Assembly: GCA_902586195.1 (NCBI GenBank)
Contig: CACIGF010000001.1
Location: 278,243 to 342,242, forward strand
From: an uncultured beta proteobacterium
Lineage (GTDB): Bacteria > Pseudomonadota > Gammaproteobacteria > Burkholderiales > Burkholderiaceae_A
Direction of reading: 5' to 3'
DNA length: 64,000 bases
In this document: piece after piece, positions 27,909 to 37,283 of the stretch
Layout: the number at the start of each line of letters is the position of its first letter
Position numbering within the stretch: position 1 is the first letter of the stretch
Notes under the pieces: model-generated
The model's database searches: none
Seen by the model: only the letters and a program-made list of their open reading frames with translations
What the model was told of the DNA's origin: nothing
Program-made: the position numbers and the translations under genes

Positions 27909-30883
27909 ACAAAGCTAATCGAAAAGTTTATGACCCCTCTGACATTGAAAAAAGATGGATTCATGAATGGGAGTCTAGGTCGTTATACTCAATGTCGAAG
28001 GATAATGATATCGATGACAAAACTTTTAGTATTCAGCTTCCTCCCCCTAACGTCACAGGTACACTTCACATGGGCCACGCATTTAACCAGACTCTTATGG
28101 ATATTCTAGTAAGGTGGAACAGAATGCTTGGAAAAAAAACTATTTGGATCCCTGGAACTGATCATGCTGGCATTGCTACTCAGTTGGTTGTTGAGCGAAA
28201 TATAGGATCCGAAGGCTTAAAAAAAGAGGATTTAGGTAGAGACAAATTCATACAAAAAGTCTGGGACTGGAAAAAAGTATCTGGCGACACCATCACGAAT
28301 CAAATGAGACGTCTAGGCTCTAGCTGTGATTGGGATTCGGAATATTTTACGATGGATGCTATCCGCTCCGAGGTGGTCCAAAAAGCGTTTGTAACGTTAT
28401 TCAACCAGGGCCTGATTTATCGAGGAAACAGATTAGTAAATTGGGATCCCGTTCTTATGACTGCCATATCAGACTTAGAAGTCGTTACGGAAGACACGGA
28501 CGGATTTATCTGGACAATAAAATATCCACTATCATATAAAGAAAATTCTTCAAGGTCTAGTGATACGGAAACTGTAAGTGTGGCTACCACTCGCCCAGAA
28601 ACCATTCTAGGTGATGTAGCAGTTGCTGTTAACCCTCATGACGAACGATATAGAGAGTTAGTGGGGAGACTAGTGAGAGTGCCGATAATTAACCGTGCTG
28701 TGCCTATTGTTGCCGATGATTCCGTTGACATGGATTTCGGTACTGGGTGCGTAAAAATTACTCCTGCGCATGACTTTAATGATTATGAAGTGGGTAAGAG
28801 ACACTCACTAGAGAGCATTAACATATTAACTAAAGATGGAAAAATTAATGACAATGCTCCTGCCAGATTTGTAGGTTCTGATCGATTTGTTGCTAGAGAA
28901 AAGATATTGAAAGAATTACGAGATGAAGGTTATTTAATCTCTCAAAAAAAACATAGACTGGCTCTTAAGAAGGGAGATAGGAGTGGAACTGTTATAGAAC
29001 CTATGTTAACTAAACAGTGGTTTATCGATGTGAACAAAAAAGCACCACACGATACGCCGAGTGCGGGAAAGTCTTTTGCTGAGCAAGGGTTAGAAGCTCT
29101 TTCAAATGGTAGTCTCCGTTTTGTTCCAGATATGTGGAAAAACACCTACCGGAGCTGGTTTGCGGATTTACAGGATTGGTGTATATCAAGACAGCTTTGG
29201 TGGGGACATCAAATTCCCGCATGGTACAAACTCAATTCAAAAGGCGAGGTAATTGAAGAAGAAAAAGTGTATGTAGCGTCGTCTAAGATAGCAGCTAAAA
29301 AATTAGCTCAAAAAGACGGTTGGTACGGTGAGTTACTTCAAGAAACTGACGTTTTAGATACATGGTTTTCCTCTGCACTTGTTCCATTTTCTACGTTGAT
29401 GGATGAGGATTTTTCATGGAATGAAAATAGTGGTGTTCCAAAATTGAATAAAAATCTTGAGTGTTTTTTACCCTCTTCTGTTCTAGTTACCGGGTTTGAT
29501 ATTATTTTTTTCTGGGTAGCGCGTATGGTGATGATGACAAGTCACTTTACAGGAAAGATTCCTTTTAGAGATATATATATTCATGCATTAGTCAGAGATT
29601 CTGAGGGTAACAAAATGAGTAAGAGCAAAGGCAACACGCTCGATCCTTTAGACATAATCGACGGAATTTCATTGGAAGACCTTCTGGCCAAAAGGTGTAA
29701 AGGTTTACTCACTGCAAAAGATTCCAGTCTTGTCCGTGAAAGGACAAAAAAAGAATTTCCAAACGGCATTAATGCTTATGGTGTAGATGCCCTTCGATTC
29801 ACTTTTGCAAGTATGGCTAGCCCAGGGAGAAACATTAATTTTGACCTATCTAGATGTGAGGGATATAGAAATTTTTGCAATAAACTTTGGAACGCATATC
29901 GTTTCATTCTGATGCAATGTGAGGAGAAGGATAATGGGATAGGCTTATGTGGAGGCGATTGTGGGATTGACGGAAATTTATTTTTTTCGCGTTTTGATCG
30001 ATGGATAGTATCGAAGCAAAATTTAGTTTTTCGAAAGATTTCAGATAATCTAGAGCATTATCGGTTTGATTTAGCCTCTAAAGAACTTTATGGATTTATC
30101 TGGAATGATTTTTGTGACTGGTATCTTGAGATATGCAAGACACAGTTAAGTGTAAATAGAGATAATTTAAATAGAACAACACGAAGATCTATGCTTAGAG
30201 TTTTTGAATCATCCTTGAGGCTACTTCACCCTTTTTTACCTTTTCTCACTGAGGAAATTTGGCAGTCGGTTGCAAAGCTTGCAGGGAGATCTAAAAGACT
30301 TAACAACAGCGAAGATGATTCAATCATGTCTAAAAATTTTCCTGTGCAGGACAAAAAGAAAATTGATGAGATGTCCTTAACCTACATGAACAATTTTCAA
30401 AATATCGTAGTTTCGATTCGAACACTAAGGTCCGAAATGCAACTTTCACCTAGTGAAAGACCTGAGGCAATATTTATTGTTAAGGAAAGTGTACCGCTAA
30501 TTAATTATTCTGGGGAAGATGAACAGACGAACCTCTTTTCAGAAAAATTAGCTTTTGATTGCATTCAAAATTTAGCTAAACTTAGTGTGATTAGTGTTGT
30601 AGAAAATCTTCCTCCAGACATGAATCATGTACCGTTCCAGGTGGTCGGTGATATAAAAATTCTACTCAAAGTTAAAATTGATAAAAATCTCGAAGTTAGC
30701 AGATTACAAAAGGAAATAGATAGACTTAACCTTGAACTTGTAAAAGTTGAAGAAAAGTTATCAAACAAATCATTTGTTGAGAAAGCACCGGAGAAAATCG
30801 TCAACTCACAGAAAGAAAAACGTACAGAATATACAATGAAAATCTCTAAGCTTAACGAACGATTGGGGAACATTAATTTATAA
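27905..30883 (+). CDS. valS: Valine-tRNA ligase
   Basis: Class I synthetase with editing domain. 992 residues. HIGH motif PPPNVTGTLHMGHAF (about 47-61); KMSKS motif NKMSKSKGN (about 568-576); editing-domain segment ATTRPETILGDVAV; C-terminal coiled coil (about 915-990) typical of ValS. It starts on the ATGA overlap with holC and ends 11 bases inside the convergent uvrA end. Confidence 0.97.
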   Translation: MNKANRKVYDPSDIEKRWIHEWESRSLYSMSKDNDIDDKTFSIQLPPPNVTGTLHMGHAFNQTLMDILVRWNRMLGKKTIWIPGTDHAGIATQLVVERNIGSEGLKKEDLGRDKFIQKVWDWKKVSGDTITNQMRRLGSSCDWDSEYFTMDAIRSEVVQKAFVTLFNQGLIYRGNRLVNWDPVLMTAISDLEVVTEDTDGFIWTIKYPLSYKENSSRSSDTETVSVATTRPETILGDVAVAVNPHDERYRELVGRLVRVPIINRAVPIVADDSVDMDFGTGCVKITPAHDFNDYEVGKRHSLESINILTKDGKINDNAPARFVGSDRFVAREKILKELRDEGYLISQKKHRLALKKGDRSGTVIEPMLTKQWFIDVNKKAPHDTPSAGKSFAEQGLEALSNGSLRFVPDMWKNTYRSWFADLQDWCISRQLWWGHQIPAWYKLNSKGEVIEEEKVYVASSKIAAKKLAQKDGWYGELLQETDVLDTWFSSALVPFSTLMDEDFSWNENSGVPKLNKNLECFLPSSVLVTGFDIIFFWVARMVMMTSHFTGKIPFRDIYIHALVRDSEGNKMSKSKGNTLDPLDIIDGISLEDLLAKRCKGLLTAKDSSLVRERTKKEFPNGINAYGVDALRFTFASMASPGRNINFDLSRCEGYRNFCNKLWNAYRFILMQCEEKDNGIGLCGGDCGIDGNLFFSRFDRWIVSKQNLVFRKISDNLEHYRFDLASKELYGFIWNDFCDWYLEICKTQLSVNRDNLNRTTRRSMLRVFESSLRLLHPFLPFLTEEIWQSVAKLAGRSKRLNNSEDDSIMSKNFPVQDKKKIDEMSLTYMNNFQNIVVSIRTLRSEMQLSPSERPEAIFIVKESVPLINYSGEDEQTNLFSEKLAFDCIQNLAKLSVISVVENLPPDMNHVPFQVVGDIKILLKVKIDKNLEVSRLQKEIDRLNLELVKVEEKLSNKSFVEKAPEKIVNSQKEKRTEYTMKISKLNERLGNINL

Positions 30884-33800
30884 ATAAATTTTTTAAAATC
30901 GTTCCTGTTGGCGTTTTTTTATTTTTGACTTTAACTGGCGTATCTTCCGAAACAAGAAAACCTCCCTTGTTTCCGCCCTCAGGTCCTAGTTCAATTATCC
31001 AATCAGCTTCCGCCCATATATCGGTGTTATGCTCGATAACAACAAGTGTATTACCCGTTTCAACAAGTTTCTTCAAGATTGATATAAGATTTTTCACATC
31101 TGCCATATGTAATCCAATAGTTGGTTCATCAAACACATAAAGTGTTTTTTCGGAACTTTTTGCTTTTTGAAGTTCTGCTATTAATTTTAATCGTTGTGCT
31201 TCACCTCCAGATAGAGTTGAGCTAGGTTGCCCCAGTCTCAGATAACCCAACCCAAAGTTAGACATTAATTGTAATCCCTTACTAATTTTTCTATGATTAG
31301 CAAAAAATGCACACGCAGCTTCTACGCTCATATTAAGTACGTCAGAAATACTTTTTCCCTGCCAAATAACTGATCTAACTTCATGCTCAAACCTATTCCC
31401 ATCACATGATTCGCACTTTGTCGAGACATTAGGAAGGAAGTTCATCTGAACACTTTCTACTCCTAGTCCTTTGCAAGTCTGACATCGCCCATCTCCAGAG
31501 TTATAGGAAAAGTACGAAGCATTCCAACCTTTCGTTTTTGCTCTGTTAGTTTCGGCAAAAATTCTTCTGATATCATCCCAGATATTAATATATGTCGAAG
31601 GCGTTGATCGAGGAGTTTTGCCTATCGGAGATTGATCTACCTCTAAGATTTTATCAAAACTTTCCCAATTTATTATCCTGTTACAAAAGAACATTTCAGG
31701 TACTGACCTATCATCTGAATTTGTTCTGTTACTTAAAAGTTCTTTAATATTTCTCGTGAGAACTCCCTTCAAAAGCGAGGATTTCCCACTTCCAGATACC
31801 CCAGTAAGTATATTTAACTTATTCAACGCAAACCGAGCGTTAATGTTCTTCAAATTATTTAGATATGCCCCCTCTATTTTCAGAAACTCTTTTGTAAAGG
31901 ATTTGTTTAAGGTTTTGGCTTTACTTGATTTTCGTAAATATTTTCCGGTTAATGAGGATTCGTTTTTTTTAATTGACTGAGGCGTTCCGTGGGCAACGAT
32001 TTTTCCGCCAAACTCTCCTGCGCCTGGTCCAACATCTATCACATAATCGGCTTTTAAGATGGTCTCAATATCATGCTCAATAATCACGACAGAATTACCT
32101 CTTTCTTTTAATTCCTCAATTGCTTGGAGTAAACACTGATTATCTTTGGGGTGAAGACCTATTGTGGGTTCATCGAGGACATAACAGACACCATTGAGAT
32201 TAGAGCCTAACTGAGCAGCGAGCTTTATTCTCTGGAGTTCTCCCCCCGAAAGAGTTGGAGCACTTCGATTGAGTGTTAGGTAACTTAAACCAACTCTAAT
32301 TAGAAAACTCAATCTGGATTCTAATTCAGCCGTTATTTTTTTTGAAATTGTTTTCTCTCTAGAGTTTAATATAGAAGGTAGAGCTTGAATCCACTCATAC
32401 AAGTTATTAATAGAAATATTCGATAAATCAGAAATTGACGATTCGTTGATACGGACGAATCTAGATACTGAATTAATTCTGTCTCCATTACAACTATAAC
32501 AAACTTCACTGTTTGCTGAGGAGCACTGGTTTTCTTCTATATAAGTATCATTACATGGATTTAAATCATTTTCTTCATAGAATTCCGCTATGGTTTTTCT
32601 ACCTGTTCCTAAACATGAAGAGCACCATCCTAGTTTAGAATTAAACGAAAACATCCTTGGGTCAAGATCGTCAAATGCTCGTTCACATGTTGGACAACTT
32701 CTATTTAAGGAAAATAAGAAATTTTGACTCTTCGCAAATTCCTCAGTTTTATTGGGTTTAGCATGATTTACAATTTCTAACTCAATCTGTCCCTTGCCAA
32801 TATCAAGTCCTTCTCTAATTTTTTCCTGGATCCATTCTGTGTTGTTTGACTTAATAACCATGTCTGTGATGTGCAACTCAATAGAATGTTCTTTATACCT
32901 TTCTAAATCAGGAAAATGTTTTACCTCATAAAGAATATTATCCACTCGTATATAATTGTAGTTCCTCGTGAGCGCCCAGTTAGCCAGTTCTTTATAAGTT
33001 CCTTTTCTCTTTTTTACAAGAGGTGCAAACAGTTTCACTTTCTTATTTTTTAATAATTTAAATATGGTTTCGATTATCTGTGAATCTGTTTGTGCGTTTA
33101 CAGATTGATTGCAATCAGGGCAAAATTGTTTTCCGATAGCTACATATAGCACTCTTAAAAAGTGAGAAATTTCCGTCAGTGTTCCAACGGTACTTTTTAA
33201 ACCGCCCCGTGTTACTCGTTGCTCAACAGCAACTGTTGGCGGTATATTTGTCAAGCGGTCAAAATCAGGTCTTGATGCCGGTTGAATAAATTGTCGTGCA
33301 TATGCATTTAATGATTCTAGGTACCTCCTTCTTCCCTCTGCGTACAAGATATCGAACGCTAAAGTAGATTTCCCGCTACCAGAGACACCGGTAATAACAA
33401 CAATCTTATTAAGTGGTATTTTTACCGATAAGTTTGATAAATTATTTTCACGAGCATTTTCAATGAATATTTCTTTTTTTTCCAAATCAATATTCTTTTT
33501 TAGTGCCGAAGTTTTAGTCTTTGTTGATTGGTTTGTTAGAAGTTCATTTAATGCTAATCCCGTATTCGTTTTTGTCTGCCTGAGTCGTGAAGGAGTATTT
33601 TGTTTCAGTACTTTGCCTCCGTGTACACCGGCCCCAGGACCGAGCTCAATTATCCAGTCGGCGCATGAAATAAATTCCAAACAGTGCTCAATTACGACGA
33701 CCGTATGTCCCTCATCTAAGAGTTTTTCAAGTGCAAATACAAGTTTTTCTACATCTGCAAGGTGAAGGCCAGTCGTTGGTTCATCAAAGATGAATAATAT

Positions 33801-36302
33801 ATTATTGTTTGAATCGACAGATCTTTTTTTTGAGTTCAAATGCTCGGCTATTTTAAGTCTCTGTAATTCTCCACCAGACAATGTAGATATTGATTGTCCA
33901 ATTTTAAGATAATCAAGTCCTACAGTTTTTAATCGATCCAGTTTATTTTTTATATTGTCATATTCAATAAAAAAATCGTAAGCCTCAGAGACAGTAAGAT
34001 TCAAAACATCATAAATGGAGTGTCCTCTTAGCTTGATCTCTAAGATGGTATTCTTATATTTTTGTCCTTTGCAGGTAACACACTCTAAAGAAATATCGGA
34101 TAAAAACTGAAGCTCGATTTCTTCATAGCCTGTACCATCACAAGAACTGCATCTTCCGAGATTTGAATTAAAGCTAAAATGACTGCTCGTATACTTTCTA
34201 GCTTTCGATTCTTCAAGTTTTGCAAAGATTTCCCTGATAGGAGTGAAAATTCCGATATACAAAGCAGCGTTAGATCTAGAATTCTTTTGGAGAACTTTTT
34301 GACTTGCATAAACTACATCAAAAAAACTTTCATATCCTGAGAGTTCAGAGAAAGTTCCCTTGACTGGTTCTAACTTCCCAATTGAGCGAGACAAAGCGGG
34401 AAAAATAATATTTTCAACGAGCGTGGATTTTCCACTTCCCGAAATGCCGGTGATACAAGTTAGCTTATTTTTTGGAAATCTTATATCAATATTTTTAAGA
34501 TTATTACTCTTAATCTTACGCATCTCAACATATTCAGTCCCTCGTTCTAATTTACTATTTTTTTTATTTAGGAAACCCTTCTTTCGAAGAAATTTCCCGG
34601 TAACAGTATTCGATAGTAATAGACTATCGTACGATCCACTAAAGCAAATTTCTCCTCCCTGTTCTCCCGGGCCAGGCCCTAATTCAAAAATCATATCAGC
34701 CTCTGCAATCATCTTGCTGTCATGCTCTACTATGAGAATCGTGTTACCCATGTTCTTTAGTTTTTTAATAACATTGACTAAGTTACTAATATCTTTATGA
34801 TGTAGTCCGGTAGAGGGTTCATCTAAAATAAAAAGTGTATTCGTAAGCGATGATCCAAGGGCGGTTGTCAGATTAATCCTTTGCACTTCACCTCCTGAAA
34901 GTGTTCTAGATTGCCTGTCTAATCTCAGGTAATTTAATCCAACCTGATTCAGATAGCTCAATCTATTTTTTATCTCGTCAAGGATAAGAGTTGTAGCTTT
35001 AAGTTTTCCAGAAGAGAGGTTGCTTTGTTTTATTTCTTTCAAGAAGAGCTTAATCTCTGATTCCACATCTGCTAATTCCAAACAAGACCACTCATGAATA
35101 TCTTTTTCCCTTACTTTCCAATTGAGCGGCTCTCTTTTCAGTCTTTTACCTTCGCACTTCTGACAGTCATCATATGATCTGTATCTCGAGAGAAAAACAC
35201 GGACGTGCATTTTATAAGATTTCTTTTCCATTTTTGAAAAAAAAGAGTAAACACCTCTCCAGTTTGATTTGGCAAATTCACTCTCTCCATGTGAGCCTTC
35301 GAGAACCCATTTTTTTTGTTTTGCACTTAGTTTTTGATAGGGTATATCAATAGGCACACCTTCTGCTTCTGAACACTTCAGTAAATCCGATTTATGTTTT
35401 TTGTAAGCTTCTGAATTAAATGGTTTTATAGCCCCCTCTCGCAGACTTAATTTATCATCAGGAATTATAAGAGATAAATCAAGTCCGATTGTTTTACCAA
35501 ATCCTTTGCATGCCTCACATGCTCCTATTGGAGAGTTGAATGAAAACAATGCAGGCCTCGGTCTTTTGTATGAAATTTTACATGTTGAACATGCAAATAT
35601 CGTGACGCATGTGCGTAATACACCCATGGTTTCAAGATCTACAATTTCAAAATAATTTTTCCCCAGTTTGCTTGCTAATTCCAAAGCTTCAAGAATTTCC
35701 CCAGTATCAATTTTAGTTGCTATAACAAATCTTCCAGCTACTACTTTCGCAAAAGTTTTGCTCCGAGAAAAAATTTTTGTAAAACCCTGAGAGGACATCC
35801 ATGTTTGGAACTCTTCATTGGAAAACTTCGGAGGCCTTTTTACGCTAAAGATTACCGCAATCTTTTTTCCTTTGAGTTTTTTGATAAAGTCAGCAAGCTC
35901 CTCAATACTATCTCTTTTGATTTCTCTGCCGCATTTTTCGCAGTACAGCTTTGCAGCTCTTGAAAAAAGCAGTTTAAAATAATCGGAAAGCTCGGTCATC
36001 GTCCCAACGGTCGAACGAGATGTTTTCACAGGATTGACTTGTTCGATTGCGATAGACGGCAGTAAACCATTGATTTCTTCAATTTTTGGCTTATCTACTC
36101 TGTCTAAGAATTGTCTAGCATACGATGAGAAAGTTTCGATGTATCTTCTTTTGCCCTCGGTGCTTATAGTATCAATTACTAAACTACTCTTGCCAGAGCC
36201 AGAAAGGCCAGTCACTACTGAAATTCTATTGATGGGAATTTTAATCGAGACATTTTTTAGATTATGTTCATGCGCCCCTTTTACTGTGATATATTTTTGC
36301 AT
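30873..36302 (-). CDS. uvrA: Tandem (double-length) UvrA-family excinuclease ATPase
   Basis: Damage-recognition ATPase of nucleotide excision repair, here two complete UvrA modules fused in one 1809-residue chain. Four Walker A loops (TGLSGSGKSS, TGISGSGKST, TGVSGSGKST, TGVSGSGKSS), four LSGGE signatures and four Walker B motifs (LDEPSTG, FDEPTTG, LDEPTIG, FDEPTIG) are visible. The second module starts near residue 900 (KEIFIENAREN). Each module has its own zinc-finger pairs, for example CSSC-x19-CVTC in the first and CQTC/CESC in the second. Long UvrA proteins of this kind occur in betaproteobacteria, probably beside a standard UvrA. It overlaps the valS end by 11 bases. Confidence 0.93.
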   Translation of the reverse strand: MQKYITVKGAHEHNLKNVSIKIPINRISVVTGLSGSGKSSLVIDTISTEGKRRYIETFSSYARQFLDRVDKPKIEEINGLLPSIAIEQVNPVKTSRSTVGTMTELSDYFKLLFSRAAKLYCEKCGREIKRDSIEELADFIKKLKGKKIAVIFSVKRPPKFSNEEFQTWMSSQGFTKIFSRSKTFAKVVAGRFVIATKIDTGEILEALELASKLGKNYFEIVDLETMGVLRTCVTIFACSTCKISYKRPRPALFSFNSPIGACEACKGFGKTIGLDLSLIIPDDKLSLREGAIKPFNSEAYKKHKSDLLKCSEAEGVPIDIPYQKLSAKQKKWVLEGSHGESEFAKSNWRGVYSFFSKMEKKSYKMHVRVFLSRYRSYDDCQKCEGKRLKREPLNWKVREKDIHEWSCLELADVESEIKLFLKEIKQSNLSSGKLKATTLILDEIKNRLSYLNQVGLNYLRLDRQSRTLSGGEVQRINLTTALGSSLTNTLFILDEPSTGLHHKDISNLVNVIKKLKNMGNTILIVEHDSKMIAEADMIFELGPGPGEQGGEICFSGSYDSLLLSNTVTGKFLRKKGFLNKKNSKLERGTEYVEMRKIKSNNLKNIDIRFPKNKLTCITGISGSGKSTLVENIIFPALSRSIGKLEPVKGTFSELSGYESFFDVVYASQKVLQKNSRSNAALYIGIFTPIREIFAKLEESKARKYTSSHFSFNSNLGRCSSCDGTGYEEIELQFLSDISLECVTCKGQKYKNTILEIKLRGHSIYDVLNLTVSEAYDFFIEYDNIKNKLDRLKTVGLDYLKIGQSISTLSGGELQRLKIAEHLNSKKRSVDSNNNILFIFDEPTTGLHLADVEKLVFALEKLLDEGHTVVVIEHCLEFISCADWIIELGPGAGVHGGKVLKQNTPSRLRQTKTNTGLALNELLTNQSTKTKTSALKKNIDLEKKEIFIENARENNLSNLSVKIPLNKIVVITGVSGSGKSTLAFDILYAEGRRRYLESLNAYARQFIQPASRPDFDRLTNIPPTVAVEQRVTRGGLKSTVGTLTEISHFLRVLYVAIGKQFCPDCNQSVNAQTDSQIIETIFKLLKNKKVKLFAPLVKKRKGTYKELANWALTRNYNYIRVDNILYEVKHFPDLERYKEHSIELHITDMVIKSNNTEWIQEKIREGLDIGKGQIELEIVNHAKPNKTEEFAKSQNFLFSLNRSCPTCERAFDDLDPRMFSFNSKLGWCSSCLGTGRKTIAEFYEENDLNPCNDTYIEENQCSSANSEVCYSCNGDRINSVSRFVRINESSISDLSNISINNLYEWIQALPSILNSREKTISKKITAELESRLSFLIRVGLSYLTLNRSAPTLSGGELQRIKLAAQLGSNLNGVCYVLDEPTIGLHPKDNQCLLQAIEELKERGNSVVIIEHDIETILKADYVIDVGPGAGEFGGKIVAHGTPQSIKKNESSLTGKYLRKSSKAKTLNKSFTKEFLKIEGAYLNNLKNINARFALNKLNILTGVSGSGKSSLLKGVLTRNIKELLSNRTNSDDRSVPEMFFCNRIINWESFDKILEVDQSPIGKTPRSTPSTYINIWDDIRRIFAETNRAKTKGWNASYFSYNSGDGRCQTCKGLGVESVQMNFLPNVSTKCESCDGNRFEHEVRSVIWQGKSISDVLNMSVEAACAFFANHRKISKGLQLMSNFGLGYLRLGQPSSTLSGGEAQRLKLIAELQKAKSSEKTLYVFDEPTIGLHMADVKNLISILKKLVETGNTLVVIEHNTDIWAEADWIIELGPEGGNKGGFLVSEDTPVKVKNKKTPTGTILKNLFIN

Positions 36303-36305
36303 AAA

Positions 36306-37283
36306 TTAGGATATGGTCACAGCGATCTTTCCCATATGCATGGAGTTTTCCATAAATTCGTGCGCTTCATTAATCTCTGACAACTCATACTCTTTGTTAA
36401 GGCATGGTTTGATATTTCCATTTTCAATCTCTGGCCAGATATTTTTTTTTAGTTGGTCTGCGATTCTTTTTTTTTCTTTATCGCTTCTAGCGCGCAGAGT
36501 AGAACCTGTAATTACTAACCTTTGTTTTATAATTTGCATGAGATCAACTTTTGGGAATTGGCCTTTTAGAAAAGCAATTTGTACTAGCCTTCCGTATTCT
36601 CCGAGGCATCTTAGATTTTTTTCGGTAAAATCGCCACCAATCATGTCAAGTATTACATTTATTTTCGATGGAAATTTTTCCTGAATATATTCTACGAAAT
36701 CTTCTTTTCCGATATTTATAACACTTGTACAACCTAGTGCTTCACAAAAATTTTTCTTCTCCTCAGTTCTTACCGAACATATGACAGTTGCCCCAGCCCA
36801 TTTTGCTAGCTGAATTGCTGCACAACCAATGCCGCTATTTCCTCCATGAATAAGAATAGAATCCCCCTGTTTTAAGGAACCGAGCTCAAAGATATTGGCC
36901 CAACATGTCATAAATACTTCAGGCAAAACTGCAGCCTCTGAAAAGGCTAAATTTTTTGGTATGTTAAAGCAGTGCCACTGGTGAACAGAAACTTTTTCCG
37001 CATATGCTCCTCCGGCAGTTAGCGCACAAACTTTATCCCCCTCTTTTATTCCTTTGACTTTTTTTCCAGTCTTCTCTACAAACCCACTGCATTCCAAGCC
37101 TAAGATTTTTGAAGCGCTTGCAGGAGGAGGGTACAACCCTTTTTTTTGCAATAGGTCCGGGCGGTTAATTCCAAAGGATTTTACTCTGATTAGTACTTCT
37201 TCATCATTTGGATAAGGGGCTTGCTCTTCTCTAATTTTGAGCTTTCCAGAAACCTTATAATCTTTATAACAAACAATTAGCAT
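36306..37283 (-). CDS. NAD(P)H:quinone oxidoreductase, zinc-less MDR family (PIG3/QorA-like)
   Basis: Medium-chain dehydrogenase/reductase likely reducing quinones. 325 residues from the ATG at 37283, chosen because MLIVCYKDYKV aligns better than the ATG three codons earlier (37292). It has GINRPDLLQKKGLYPPP, the PIG3-type N-terminal signature, and the nucleotide-binding loop GGNSGIGCAAIQLAKWAGA. The catalytic zinc ligands of alcohol dehydrogenases are absent. It overlaps the end of glnS by 7 bases and lies 3 bases before uvrA. The substrate is unknown. Confidence 0.88.
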   Translation of the reverse strand: MLIVCYKDYKVSGKLKIREEQAPYPNDEEVLIRVKSFGINRPDLLQKKGLYPPPASASKILGLECSGFVEKTGKKVKGIKEGDKVCALTAGGAYAEKVSVHQWHCFNIPKNLAFSEAAVLPEVFMTCWANIFELGSLKQGDSILIHGGNSGIGCAAIQLAKWAGATVICSVRTEEKKNFCEALGCTSVINIGKEDFVEYIQEKFPSKINVILDMIGGDFTEKNLRCLGEYGRLVQIAFLKGQFPKVDLMQIIKQRLVITGSTLRARSDKEKKRIADQLKKNIWPEIENGNIKPCLNKEYELSEINEAHEFMENSMHMGKIAVTIS

